Source: Lates calcarifer | Taxonomy: Eukaryota; Chordata; Actinopteri; Centropomidae | Direction: 5' to 3' | DNA length: 64,000 bases | Assembly: GCF_001640805.2 (NCBI RefSeq) | Contig: NC_066843.1 | Location: 7,151,621 to 7,215,620 of the forward strand | In this document: piece after piece, positions 51,701 through 64,000 of the stretch | Layout: every line of letters begins with the position of its first letter | Numbering within the stretch: position 1 is the first letter of the stretch | Translations under genes and position numbers: made by a program | Notes under the pieces: generated by a model | The model's database searches: none | The model's input: the letters and a program-made list of their open reading frames with translations, nothing else | What the model was told of the DNA's origin: nothing

Positions 51701-54700
51701 CCTTTTAAAATGAACATAGTTCCCTGTAGAGTTTAGCTTTGCTTTTTTCATGTGAAAGGATACACCAGTTTTACACAGTGTTTGCAGATTAGAGTATTTG
51801 CTCATTATATTGCTAGTTACAAGCGGTAGAGTGCATGAAGAGCAGACATTTAGGCCTCCACTCCTCTTTTCACTGACTCTGAGAGAGAAGCGATATCTCT
51901 CCGATCTACTCCAAAATCCTGCTGCAAATGAGTGAATCATGAAGCTGTGGAAACCGAAACCTTAGCTCACAGATAAACATTAAAATAAAATCTAACATCC
52001 TGTGGAACGTCTTGACGATTCCTGCTGCCTTCGGGGCTCCCTTTATCATGTAACCCCACAGCAGCAGTATGCCAGTTGGATGCTGAAATATCCCTCATTA
52101 TCTTGGATGATGATTCAAATTTTAGTAGGAAAGTTATTACTTGTTTTTTAATAAGCAGCAGCTCATGAATAATGTGTCTGTGGCAGCCTGTCACAGTCCA
52201 GTTTTTCATGTGAGAGACTAAGAAATCTCGGCAGCCTGTCATTCGAAGCTTCTCACCAGGCTCATATTTGCATCGCAGTCATGGAAAACACTTGGCATGT
52301 TTCTTCTTCTTTGAGTGTATGCAAAAAAGAAAATTGTGATTGTTTGTCAATGCATCTAGACAGTGTTACATTTGATGATAAAATGAGTGTGAAAATTACA
52401 TTTGGTAAAATATTACCCCTAAAAATTGTACCCTCGGTGGTAGCTATGGCAGCAGACATGACTTGTCATACACACATCTATATTACATGGCATAATTGAG
52501 TACATGCAATGAAGTCTTTTGTTAGCTGATAAATCCCCCCCTGAGCCTCTGAGCGGGGTGTGTTTCAAACCAGTGGAGTCAGCTCTTCCATTAGCCTGTT
52601 ACTGGTGAGACTGATGGTGAGGTGGAAAATTATTGGATGTGGTGGTGCAGACAGTGGTCGCAGTCTTAGTCTAGAAAGTGTGTCTATGTGTGATAGATGA
52701 ACGCTGATGATATTGTTGCTGTGCATGAAGAATGGTGATAGCTCAGTATGTCTGAAAGGACTTTTTCAAGCAGATGTTTATGACCTGATGACTCAACTCT
52801 CATGTCAAATTAGCTTTGTTTATTCATTCATTGCTTTATTTTGAAGGAGAAAGAGCACATTAATGCAAGCACTAGTCTGGGTAGATAAAAAAATAAGGCC
52901 TAAAATTAAAACTAGAAGCCACCAGAGACAAACATCTCGACATCTCTTTTAACAGCAACAAAAGGTGATTAATTATAATTTATCTTAACATCATATCAAG
53001 AATAAATTCCTTAACATTTTTGAATGATTGTTTGCTGGTTCCAGACTTCTAGTAAACACAGTTTGTCTCATTCTTCATGCAGATGTTTATAAATTTCAGA
53101 CTAAATGATGATGTCTTCCTCCTCCAGTCACTAACATCATTGATAACTGAAAACTATGTCTTCAGTTTTGAATATTAAAGTTTATTTTTATTAACATGAG
53201 CTCTGTCACATTAATTACAGCAAACCCTTGGTTGAATTAGGCCTAAATTAGGAGCATTTATTGACACATATATCTGTTTATCTTGTACTGAATGAGGTGT
53301 GAGTACTGCTGTACACCATAGTGAAGATGTAGGGGCCAGGGAGCAGAAGCCACTGGGGAACTACACAAAGCCGACCATTCTTTTATCACTGCTCTCTGCC
53401 TGTCAGTTCTCTGCTTGTCTGTCTGCAGGTCTGTCCATCTGTCCTCTCACCTTTTATTTTAGACTGTACAACTGTATTGTGGAGCAGAGGAGATTTTGCT
53501 TTTTGGAGAGCAAAAATCTATCCTGACACATTACAGAAGCTTTTATGAAAGGAAGACAATGAATGCATGCAGTGGCGATGAGCATGGACTGCCATGAACT
53601 TGTCTGCTCCCAGAGGGCTCTCTGTATTAAAAACTGTGGCACACTTCATTATCTACCCCAGTGCATTTTTCAGTATGTAAATCCAAAATCACATTTATTT
53701 GAACATATTCTTCGCCCATGGATTTGTTGTTTATTAGTTCATGTGAAAAGTACAATCCTGCATTATTTCATGTTTGAAAAATCATCCAGCTTTTTTTTTC
53801 TTCTTTTATGTCATTGCTGTCATTGCTCACCAGGACATGGTCGTACCCCTCTGTCTGACTGAATTAGGTTATTGTGCTGATTTAATTTCCAGAGGGAACC
53901 ACCCTGGTGGTAGGAAACATCATTTGCTAATTAACAAGAATGTCTCCTGGCGTTTTCAAGAAAATGACAGTGCTCCCAGAGGCATGTTAAAACAGAAGTT
54001 CTGATAGAAAGCATGGCTGTAAACAGGAGTGGTCTGCAGTAACAGGTCCAAAATGGATTGAAACAAGTCCAACATTAGAGTGAAAAGCAACATGGTACCT
54101 TCCTGTGTGTAATTTATGTTGACGAACTACACCGGTTGTAAAATTGGTTGTGTACTTACTCATTTAAGAAAAATGGAAATGCACATGTGATACTTTTCCA
54201 GTGTAACACATCACATTCTGTGGTTCATGTATTTCATGAATGTTCCTAAATCCAAATATGTATTGTGTTTGAATTCCAGTGCAAGGCTATGCTACCAAAT
54301 ATATAAACAGAGCAAAACCTTGTCTCTGGTAGCAACAAGTCCTCCTCCTTTCATTTTCTGCTCTTTTGTTGTTGTATTGTCGTTGTCATTTTGTTTAATC
54401 ATGTACTTCACTTATCCACTAGAGACAAACCTTAGACTCTCTGTGGAGTTAAAGTTACTCCACAAGGCATTAGCACTTGGCTGAATCGATTCAGCTCCTT
54501 TATTTATCAGGCCTTGACAGATAAGCACTTATTGAGTGTTTCACCTGAGAGTGGCAGCTCCTTCAAGAAATGCCTCTCAGTGGTGCTATATCTGTGGTAA
54601 GGATACAATGAAGAAATCAATGTGCGTAGCTCCCAGTGCTTGGACTAAATGAGTGTGAAGGAGCGGTTGTAATGCACAACCTGTTGTTTTTTTTTTTCCC

Positions 54701-55426
54701 CTCTTTACTGATCCAGAGCTTTGGACTGTTATTTCACTATGAAATATAGATGGATACATGAGTCAAATCGACAAAAATATCAGAATGACAGTGCACTGAA
54801 TAAACATCCTTTAAAAATATGTATCTACACACTGCAACAGATTTCATAAATACTGCAAGGAAATTTGTTGTAGATTAGCAAAGCAATTACTAATAAACAA
54901 TTATTTACAATCAATATCAAGGCCCAGGTTACTTCTCTAACTGAGTAGTTTAACACAAACATGTAACTGTTGCACCGTGAAACTGTTGCATCCTTTTTGC
55001 TGCTACTGAGACATATTGTTTCACAGGATTTAAAAGCACCAAATCAACCAGGTCAGTTTATATATTCATAACTATCATGGGAAAATAAGGATGTGGCTTT
55101 AAAAAAGTCTGGAAAAGGGACAGTTAGTAAAAATATTTTTAATGTAGACAGTATAATGACACTTCACTTTTTATAGCTGGATCACACTAAAACAGAAGGT
55201 CTCATAAACTGTGGTATATTATATGGAAGAGGTCCTTTGGCTGCACTCTTCCATGTTGTTATGGTACCATCTGGTGTGGTATTGAGGGGGCAGTCAGCTA
55301 AACCAGCTAGAATCATAGTTTAAAAAGGAAGAAAAACAACAGAAGATCTCTATTGAGCACCAAAAATGTTATAGATAACTTACCTCTGTAGAAATTTGTT
55401 TCTTTGTTTTTGTAGTTACATGCTTC

Positions 55427-55448
55427 TTTTTTTTTTTTTTTTTTTTTT
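55427..55448. repeat. poly(T) run
   Basis: 22 consecutive T. On the minus strand this is a poly(A) tract, but no retrocopy was recognised beside it. Confidence 0.85.
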
Positions 55449-58400
55449 GCTGATGGTACACTGTGTTTGTTGTTGGTTTTTTGTAAATTAAAAAGAAAGA
55501 GGGAAGTAAGTTGAATGAGTAAGATACAAAATGCATAAAGTTGTATGAGGTGCCTTCCAGTCAGGACTTCACTTGTGCAGAATACACTCTCCAGTTCTAC
55601 CTCTGGAAGTTCCTTTCTGTAAGCACATCTACAACATGCAATCTGTGTTAAAACGGGGACCCTTCAACTTGAATTTCCTTTTGGGGAAGCAGTTGCACTG
55701 GGCCAAATCTGGATGGGGATGCTACTCAACATGAAAGTTGGGTCATCCTGGACCCGTTGACAGAGCTGCAATGCACACTGGCAAGTGGTCACAAAAACAC
55801 ATGTAACTCAGGTCCCACTGGTGATGTTGTGACATAATACTGAAAACTGAGTCACAGAAGTTATAGCTCACACCTGCTGCATACACATTGCTGTGCTGTG
55901 CTCCAACAGGAACAGTCTTGGAAGTTTTTGATTGCACCTCGGAGTAGCTTTACTGACATATTTAACCTGTCAGTTGGAATGTTAAATCAAGTCAACAAAG
56001 ATTGTGCTACAGTTGCTCATTGCCAATAACCTTTGTTCAAGGTAGGCTACACTCTGATGTTATATCTAATACATGAATATGACATGGCATGCACTAGCTT
56101 ACAGAAACCTTGTGTCACTGTAAAAGGCAGCCATAGAGGTTTTACACATTAAGTAAATGTTTCTTGAACCTTGGACTTTTCTAGACTGCACTGAAACTAT
56201 TTCAACATACCTAAAAACTTAAACTGAATCACTGGTTCAACTGCAAATTCATATAGTTCAATATGGCAAAATTGGCATTGTAGAGATTCAAGGTTTTTGC
56301 AGGACACTGGCAACATGGGGATTATATTTTATGACACAAACAACATGTTGAAAACATTTAAATGCTCAGCTCAGTAATTTTTCGGGATAAATTGAGGATG
56401 CTGAGGTTGTAAATATGTATAACTGGGGATCTTAAAGTAAATTTGTAATGTATATAAAGACACATTATAACATTCATTAGAACAAGAAAGTAATCAGATA
56501 CTGAGCCAACACTGATACAAAGAATTGGCAGCCATCGTAGTGAACTGTATTAGACCATTCCTTTAGACTCTACCAAAATATAACATTGCTGCTGCATTCT
56601 CACTACTGGATGTTGCAATGCAAACACATATTATACAAGTTATTATTACACTAGATCTTCATGTGTAAATATGGTGTACTGTAGCTTAATAAAAGTGATT
56701 TCAGTAAAATAATTTGCATTCATAAAAGAAGTGACAAGTGACTATACAATATTGTTTGCGTAAATAAAAACACTCACTTGTATTTGAATAATGTAGATAG
56801 CAGATTTCATATAAATGCGAAATAAACACTGAAAACAGCTTATTCATTATGTGAAAGGACAGGTTGGTGCACTAGATATACATCTTTTGGAAAATAGTGC
56901 TTACAGTTGTTTTGAAAGTCTGAGAATATTATAAACATCTATCCAAATACAACAATCTGCAACATTTCTGCCCTTGTTTTTGATTGTAGATTTTGACTTG
57001 AAAAGACATAAATACACCTTTTAAACTAGTGATTCCCACTTCCCACTCAGCTATGAGTACAGCCTTGTCCTCTGCAGCTTGAAATAATCAACTGCATGAG
57101 TAAGACTTGCAGGCAGTCCTTTTATATTGCTTGGCTGGGAAATCAGTGCAACAAATGATCAACTACACCTGAAAACCCTGGTTACTAAAAACATTTTGCC
57201 AAGTGTGGCATGAATTCTAGTGTCCTGATGCCCTGTTTTAGTCAGTTCTCAGTATTGGTACGTCAACAAGGATGAGAAAATTTGTGGATTCCCAGCAGTC
57301 ATCCAACAAATTGTCTAGATTTATTTAGAGGACCCATTTATTTCTGTAGTAGCAGACATAAAAAAACAAACTTTACTTAGCTTCACAACATCTTTACATT
57401 CTTCCTGACAAAAGTTCATGAACCGATAACCTTCAGAAATAGACATGTCAACTGCTAGCACATTTAGGCCTGTTCAGACCAGATACATTCATTAAATGTG
57501 AGGTTTGGGATTAAAATCACTTAAACTACGTACACTGATGCAAACTGTGAGCCACCATCTTCACACTCAAAATGACTTTTGTTGGGGGCATAATTGACTA
57601 CTAAGCATAAGACCCATCACCATTCTATTACTGGGGCTTCATCTACAGTATATTCTAGGATAATCACACACATGCTGGTACTGATGAGAGGCACTATTAC
57701 ACCAATACAACACTGGTTCAACAATCTGTTGCTACTTCTCCTAGTTATCACAGAAATGTATGTTATCAGTAGGATGTCTGTTTGGCAGTGGCTTGGTTTG
57801 AATGCATTTGCAAGTTTTTCCCTTCAAAATGAGACATCTAAAGTGACCATACATTCACAAAGTTTAAATGGATCTTAAGTCATTTAAGTCAACAGTTAAC
57901 ACTTTCACGGACTGAACTCTCTATATTTTAGGAATTCTGACTGAATGAAGCTGAATAACTTACTTTTGGACAATGTCTCAAAGTGCTCTGCTTTTTTACA
58001 CATTCTGGAGGACAGTACAAATGTCAGTAATATTTTTGGAGGGTTCATATTAAGAACACAGTAAAGCTTAGGGTGTGAATCATTTGGATAATGAAGTAAA
58101 AAAAGAAAATTCTAAAAATTCACTGTGAGCTCCCAAAATGTTAGATAGCCTCATTTAACTGTTTTCTTACTCATTAACAGTCACTAGTATAACACACTGA
58201 AAACTACTAAAAAAAAAAAAGAAGCTAGAATTTGGACCAATCCAAGCCAAAAATTTAATTTTGGACATTGCACTTATTGAATTAGTGCATTCATTTTTAT
58301 TCTTCATCATGTAAGCAGTGCCAGTCATTTTCAAACAGTATCTATAAATTGTCCAGTGAAGCCATTTCATCAATACCCAATTAACCCTAGACTACTCAGC

Positions 58401-58824
58401 CCTGATTAAATACAGTAAATAAGAAATATTTTCTTATTTAGATGCTGTTAATTTAATAAAAATTACAATACATACTCTAATTTTTAGGTCCTTTGATATC
58501 CTTAGTGAATATTGACAACTGTACTGTATGTGTCACATGTCTCATCACTCATATATATGATTTATTTAGCTTTTGTTTTGTTTTAGCACTTGGATTATAT
58601 GAATATTGATGACAGTATATTCATCACTGTGCCCTCCTGAGACACACTGACTGGTACCGAGTCTTGTTACGGCACACTTCACCTTTAGGTGGTGTCCTTA
58701 ATGCTGCCCATTACATGCACAACAACTGCGCATACAGCAGTCTGTGCTGCTCTCTTGCAAAACCACCCTCAGTCAGCAGTTACTGTTTTTCTTAAATGCA
58801 GACTCCTGATGTTTAGACAGTCAC

Positions 58825-60107
58825 TCATACTGTCACTTCTGTCTTGCTGTTGGTGACAAAGTATGGCTGTGGGGGCAAGTAACGCGTGGTGTGCAGCTCC
58901 TTCTCTATGATACAGAGTTTCTTTGGGCCATAGCTCTGTCGGAGTCCGAGCGTGTCCTTGCTGTCCCAGGATCTTAGCACTCCCGGGCTGGCAGCAGTGC
59001 TGGAGCCGTAGGACAGCGACTGGGAGCTGTGGCTCTTGGGGCTTTTGTATTTGTGTCCATTCTGCTTTGCAGACAGCTGTCTGGGTGGGCTGTAAGGATT
59101 GCTCGGCTCTGGCTCCATATCCACAGCTTCCATGGGAAGGCTGCCCTTGGCTGTCATCTCGATCACTTGCCGTCGGGTGCTGTAGAAGCTGTCGTTAGCT
59201 TTCTCTGCTAACAAATACACAAATAAACTATGTGATAGTTTTTTTCCTTTTGTTTCCTGAGTACAGAGGTAGGCAGGCAGCTAAAAACTGGCCAACAAAA
59301 CAAATAGAGACATAGAATCAAGTAATCTAACTTAACATATTTATCAGATTTTGTCATAATAATTTTAATTAAAATATATTTTACATTGCACGTTCATGAA
59401 ATCACATGAAAAATATTTCCAATTAGCTTTTTAAACCACTGTTGGTTTTACCACCCCGACAAATGTCTATATTTCCATAATTTTTCCAATAATTACTTAC
59501 GCTAAAATTGTGGCACTTTTGTCTCCCCCTTCTGGCAGTGAGAATAATTATGATTTTTGATGATTATGATGTAGTGTCCTCACCGTCGATTGCTTTATTC
59601 TTTAACACTTTTTTTTAGAGTTTCTTTTTTTTTTATCCGGAGCATAAAAAATGTTTTTGGACACTTCCTAGGATCTTTTCAACCATATGCCTATTCTGTC
59701 TCCATTGATACAGTTGCTACCTTCATCAGCTCTAGCAAACCAATAATTGCTGGTTGATGTAAAACCCATCGCTACTGGGGCATCAGCGTGGGAATGTCGC
59801 CACAGAAACCAGATTTAAAACCCAGGGATACTGTGAAATACAGAGAGATTTGTAATGTAATTTGAATTATTAGCTATTAATGCTTGAAATGGTAGGTAAT
59901 GTCAGAGGTAATTCAGGCCCATATTTTTCCATAAATATTAGTGAAGATATATCAGTACAATAGCAGTTATTAATTGTGAATTGATGGTGATTATTTTGAA
60001 GCATGCTAATGTGCTGTAGAATGCTAATAGTGTTTACTAAGTTGCAGTAGCCTTTCCATCAGCCATTAGGTAAAATTAAATTTCTCCCAATTAAGCTATA
60101 GTAAATA

Positions 60108-60147
<40 letters not shown>

Positions 60148-62254
60148 ACAGTCAGTTATTAATAACACTCTCATTCTGCTCAATATTTGTTGATTTTCCG
60201 GTGTATGAATATATTTTAGTATATTTTAGGAGCTGGGAGCTCAGTAAGGCTTAGATGTGTGCCAGTAGACCACAGCACAGTATATCTTGTCTTTTGGCAT
60301 TTGCCTTGCTATAATCATCTGCTATAATTTGATCCTATAACAGCCGCAGTGGTGTGATTTTATATTGGTGCAGACAGTGTACAAAAACAGTATTCACAGT
60401 ATTCACTAATTGAGCCTGTGCACATGAAGCTTTGTCTTTTTACACTAACGTTTCAGACTTTTTTTTAATGTAATGTCTCCCAGATACTCTTCATCAACCG
60501 CAGGCAGGATCACACTTAATGGTACATGTGATGGTGAGCAGCAAATCCTTTACAGCAGCCACTTCAATAAACCCTCTATCAGTGGAGGTAGATATTAAGA
60601 CCACAGAGGCTCACATGACTCACAGTGTACAGTAGAGCTGCTTCCCATCACCACACCCCAACTCATTTGTGTTTTGATTGCCCCTGATTGTCTCCTGTCC
60701 CCAGTCTCATTAGCTAAGATTTGCTCTATTTTTATTTTCCCTAATGATAAGTTTGTTTGACGGCACTTGAGTGGATCAGTGGTGGAGAAGCTTCAGCTGC
60801 TCGAGCGCATCACAAAAGAAAGAGAGAGAGAGCAGTTTTATGTGATTGGGCCTACCAAACACATGCTGATAGCTGTCATCCCTTCTATGGCCAGGTCTGT
60901 CAAATGCGGCTAATTGATTCAGGTAGAATCTATAAAAAGATTCCCATTTCACTGTGCTGGATAACATCAGATACAGATCCACAAATACTTCTACTCCACA
61001 CTTTGATGCTGCTTATTTCTCTAATTTACTAGGATTTTTTCTGTGCTCATATTAAGAGCAGAAGAAGATGACTGCTGGTCAAAACAGATTTTACAATCAA
61101 TTACTTTAGATTTGACTGGATTTTTGTTTTTATTATTCTAGTTTAGTAAGAAATTCTATTACCTTTTGAGCTGCCATCATTTTAACATCAGCAGCATCCT
61201 GACTATACATATACCATTACCATAATGTGCACAAAAGGGCAACTTTCTTATTTTGCACTGCAGTGTCCATTTTATCTTGTGATTTGTCCTGAGGAAATTT
61301 TAATTCAAGCACTTTGACACTGTTGTTTTTCATGTCTTCAAAGCAATTAGCAGCACCTTGTTTAGTGGTACTATTTCGGTATTTACTATGATTTCTTGTT
61401 TTAAAATACTCCGTGTCCAGGTACTGGCTGCAGGCTCTCTAAAATTAGCTCATGAGAAGACCAACAAAATCGCTTCTATAAATAAACTTTCAGTCCCCAT
61501 CCCTGTTGGCATTGATGGACTATGGATTAACTGACAAGGATTTCTGTCAGCCAGAGATTTAAACCAGCTAGGTTTCTATTTAAGGAAAAAGACGATTTTT
61601 TCAAAGTATGTTTCCAACAATGTGTGGCGTATATGTACAGGAATTTTTCTGTATCTTGCTGAAGCAGATAAGAAATTAAAGACTGGGCTTTGTTGTCTTA
61701 CATCATTTAATACTAACTAAAAAGTGGAGCTTATGAACAACTGCAGCTGGCAGAAAATTTTAATAACATGTTTACAATAACATTTTTCTGTTGAGACAAG
61801 CAGTGTTTAACATTAAATTAATCACATTAAATTTTTACTAGAATTCATAATTCATGAAGCATTGCATATGAATTTTCTGCCTGATAAACATATAAACCTG
61901 CCTCCATCATCACTCAGAGTACAGTATAGTTCTGTTGTTTCCGGTTCACCCAATTAAACCTTGATATTCCTCTTTAAACTGTATGATGCAGGGAACCCCT
62001 GATTAATTATGCAAGTTTTATTTGTACAGGATGTAATGAGCTACTTAATCAGATGAAATGTTGAATGTTAATTGCTTTCTCATTGTCATGGCTCATTGTA
62101 AACAGATTCTTACCCACAGCCTTGAGTGTGGCATACTTGTTGAGATCCTTGACAGGCTTCTGTTGTTCATAGGGGCTGGTGAGATGTCCCACAGCCGGGT
62201 AGGGCTGAGTTATCAGAGTTGATGTTTGAACCACATTGTTCATCTGGTTGCTAT
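58825..62254 (-). CDS. shisa9: shisa family member 9, last two coding exons (partial)
   Basis: Cytoplasmic tail of Shisa9 (CKAMP44), a synaptic AMPA-receptor auxiliary membrane protein. The penultimate exon, 62254-62114, encodes SNQMNNVVQTSTL through DLNKYATLKAV. The last exon, 59207-58825, encodes AEKANDSFYSTRR, NPYSPPRQLSAKQNG, SWDSKDTLGLRQSYGPKK, LHTTRYLPPQPYF and the terminal EVTV. Phases match across the 2.9-kb intron (GTG G|GTAAGA to TTAG|CA). EVTV is a class I PDZ-binding motif, known in the family to bind postsynaptic scaffolds. The extracellular cysteine-rich domain and transmembrane helix must lie upstream, beyond 64000. Which teleost paralog (a or b) cannot be told. A TTTATT at 58561-58566 could be its poly(A) signal. 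Confidence 0.93.
59208..62113 (-). other. shisa9: last intron of shisa9
   Basis: A 2.9-kb GT-AG intron between the two visible shisa9 exons. It contains a (GT)18 microsatellite at 60110-60146 and AT-rich DNA. No further coding exon was found. Confidence 0.85.
60110..60146. repeat. (GT)18 microsatellite in the shisa9 intron
   Basis: Uninterrupted GT dinucleotides for 37 bases. Confidence 0.95.
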
Positions 62255-64000
62255 CTAAAGGAGGGAAAACACAAGTTGTTAATGAACAAAATCCCTGTAA
62301 TCACTGAGGTCATATGTTTGAATGTGTATGCATTAGTTATTTTTATGATTTATTTAAATTAAAATGACTTGGTTTCCTCTAAGTGACTATTACACAATGT
62401 TGAACACCCAGGATGCAAATCAGTTTGATGGATGCATGTGAATATACAATAATTGTCTCTCTAGGTTGGTACTGTCACTTTCCCTTAAGTAGGCTTTTTG
62501 TGGGCACCCAGCTGGAGAGTCATGACTGCTCTTTGTAAAACTGTACTAATCCTACAGTAGACATCTGGTAAATTAAAGGGTGCACAGCAAATAGACTGGC
62601 CCCCTGCCTACTGGCATGACAGAGCAAACAGATGTTCAGAGTGTCTTCTCCGCGTTTAAATTGGAGGAGATTAGTGGAACGTACTAATTCACAGGCAGCG
62701 GTTTGAAGACTGCTTCATGTGCTGTGTGCTGTATACATGTATATGTATACTGTATAAGGAGACCTGGTTCAGAGCAGGTGCCAGTATTAATCCAGTGTCA
62801 TCAGCACTAGCCTGAACTTCTTACTGCTGCTGTTAATGGTTAAAGTTTACAAACTTTAAAATGTGTGGAGTCTGCTAGTCCTCATTCTAGAATGTGTCTG
62901 ATAAAAACAGATCATTAATACAGAAAATAGGTTAATTAGGCTCTTATTCCCCACTGGTCAGCAAGAAATTTTATTACTGTGCTAATTAATTTAGAAAGCC
63001 TCAAATTATCAATGCTGTCTCATGAAATGATGCAGAGGACAGCTTGGGTGATTCTTTCACTTCACCACACCTCGACAAGTGGGTGGTGTAATGAGTGAGA
63101 CCACATTTGGACTCACTTAAGGTAGCACAAGATTGATGGTGCCACTGCACTCTCCCTACAATAAGGAGTTCTTTATAACAAACTCCTCTGTTATTGAAAG
63201 GCTTATTAAAAAGTGTAGTCGTTAAGAAAGACAGCACAGCACTTTCACATGTACAGATAACTTATTAAACTCAGTGATGGAGTGGTCTTCATAAGATCTC
63301 ATTACTCACTTTAAATCTGTTCAAGAAAGTTTTACATGTAGCTGTGTACAGTACAGTAGTTGCTGACCATGATGCCATGCATGATGTTGTGTGTTGTGTG
63401 TGTGTGGTGATGACATTTGGCTGTTACAAAGAAAAATAATCATATTTTCCCAAAAAAATTTGGCAAACTTCTGCATCAAATCTATTTGTGTTACCTTGTC
63501 AGGTTCTTTTCTGAGCTTGTTGACCTGTTTCAGTTTCAGACATTTCATTGAAAGTGGGCCATGCACACACACAGACTCTGATTCAGTGTGATCTTGTTTA
63601 ACATGAAAGTCAAATCAGATCTTCCGCCTCCATAGAATACACAGTCATACACTGTAAATATTGTTTTCCAGGAAGTCCTAGGGACACATAGTCTGCTAAA
63701 AACAACACAAACAAGAACACTCTGAGATCAAATTTAGTCCAGTGCTGTTTTGTGTTAGATAAGCTCATTCAGCCATGGGAAACTATTTTGATGTCCTCAT
63801 TAGCTGAGCCACCTAGTTTGTAAGCCACACCATCTGACCGGTCTAGCCCGACTATCTTGCCTTATCCGATACTCCAGTCAAGGTCGAGATCAAGGCATCC
63901 CCTTATCCCCTTCCCCTTCAGAAGCCACTGAAATATACTTAGTAATATTGCCAAACTGTTTTGTGGCCTAATATTTGTCAGAAACATTTATTTTTCCAAG
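62255..64000 (-). other. shisa9: shisa9 upstream intron (partial)
   Basis: Sequence upstream of the penultimate shisa9 exon to the window end. No exon with a Shisa cysteine pattern or transmembrane helix is visible, so this is intron. About 63800-63930 is richer in C and G than its surroundings and may be the edge of a repeat. Confidence 0.6.

Larger units (their letters stand above)
42430..58560. other. 16-kb gene-poor interval between igfals and shisa9
   Basis: No recognised protein. The longest open frames (for example about 106 codons at 44837-45157) have no family resemblance or splice context. One isolated exon-like segment lies at 46449-46503. Part of the right side could be shisa9 3' UTR. 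Confidence 0.5.

Noticed and set aside
61850..61915. Possible conserved noncoding element with ATTCAT/GCATATGAATTTTC motifs in the shisa9 intron
   Set aside because: The motif density is suggestive, but conservation cannot be judged from one sequence.
1..64000. tRNA, rRNA, CRISPR array or bacterial-type operon
   Set aside because: None seen; the gene structure is entirely eukaryotic.

Overview
The window is nuclear DNA of a ray-finned fish, most likely a percomorph teleost. The genes are split by many GT-AG introns, there are vertebrate-specific families (gper1, igfals, shisa9), AT-rich UTRs and microsatellites, and several copies of dispersed repeats that I recognise from teleost genomes. 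No bacterial, viral or organellar genes were seen, and no tRNA, rRNA or CRISPR array.

Layout. 1-9230 holds no convincing coding sequence, only repeats and gper1 upstream DNA. 9231-11763 is gper1 (+), a one-coding-exon estrogen-responsive GPCR. 15484-24460 is unkl (+), a 16-exon CCCH zinc-finger/RING gene with a CpG-rich, NRF1-type promoter and probably a 3' UTR of about 5 kb. 30690-38726 (-) is a 29-coding-exon gene that I rebuilt exon by exon. Its N-terminal ~450 residues resemble the dynein-axonemal factor DNAAF8 (C16orf71). The remaining ~1000 residues read as about five tandem, catalytically dead nucleoside-diphosphate-kinase-like modules. A textbook RFX X-box lies 86 bp upstream of its start codon, as expected for a motile-cilium gene. 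A small unrecognised spliced ORF (38865-39235, +) leaves the same promoter in the other direction. 40340-42073 (-) is igfals, the acid-labile subunit of the circulating IGF complex. 42.4-58.8 kb is a long stretch with no recognisable gene. 58825-62254 (-) holds the last two coding exons of shisa9 (AMPA-receptor auxiliary protein), whose upstream exons lie beyond the window.

The genes do not form a pathway. igfals, unkl, the DNAAF8-like gene and shisa9 all have human counterparts on 16p13, so the block is conserved synteny, with gper1 (human 7p22) joined to it. Two conserved genes each carry a single extra base in a coding exon (unkl near 23060; the DNAAF8-like gene in a T5 run at 38237-38241). 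Both are more likely assembly indels than real breaks.

The strongest candidate for something little described is the DNAAF8-like protein with its array of degenerate NDPK modules and X-box promoter. Family assignments come from reading the sequence and remembered homologs; no database search was run.
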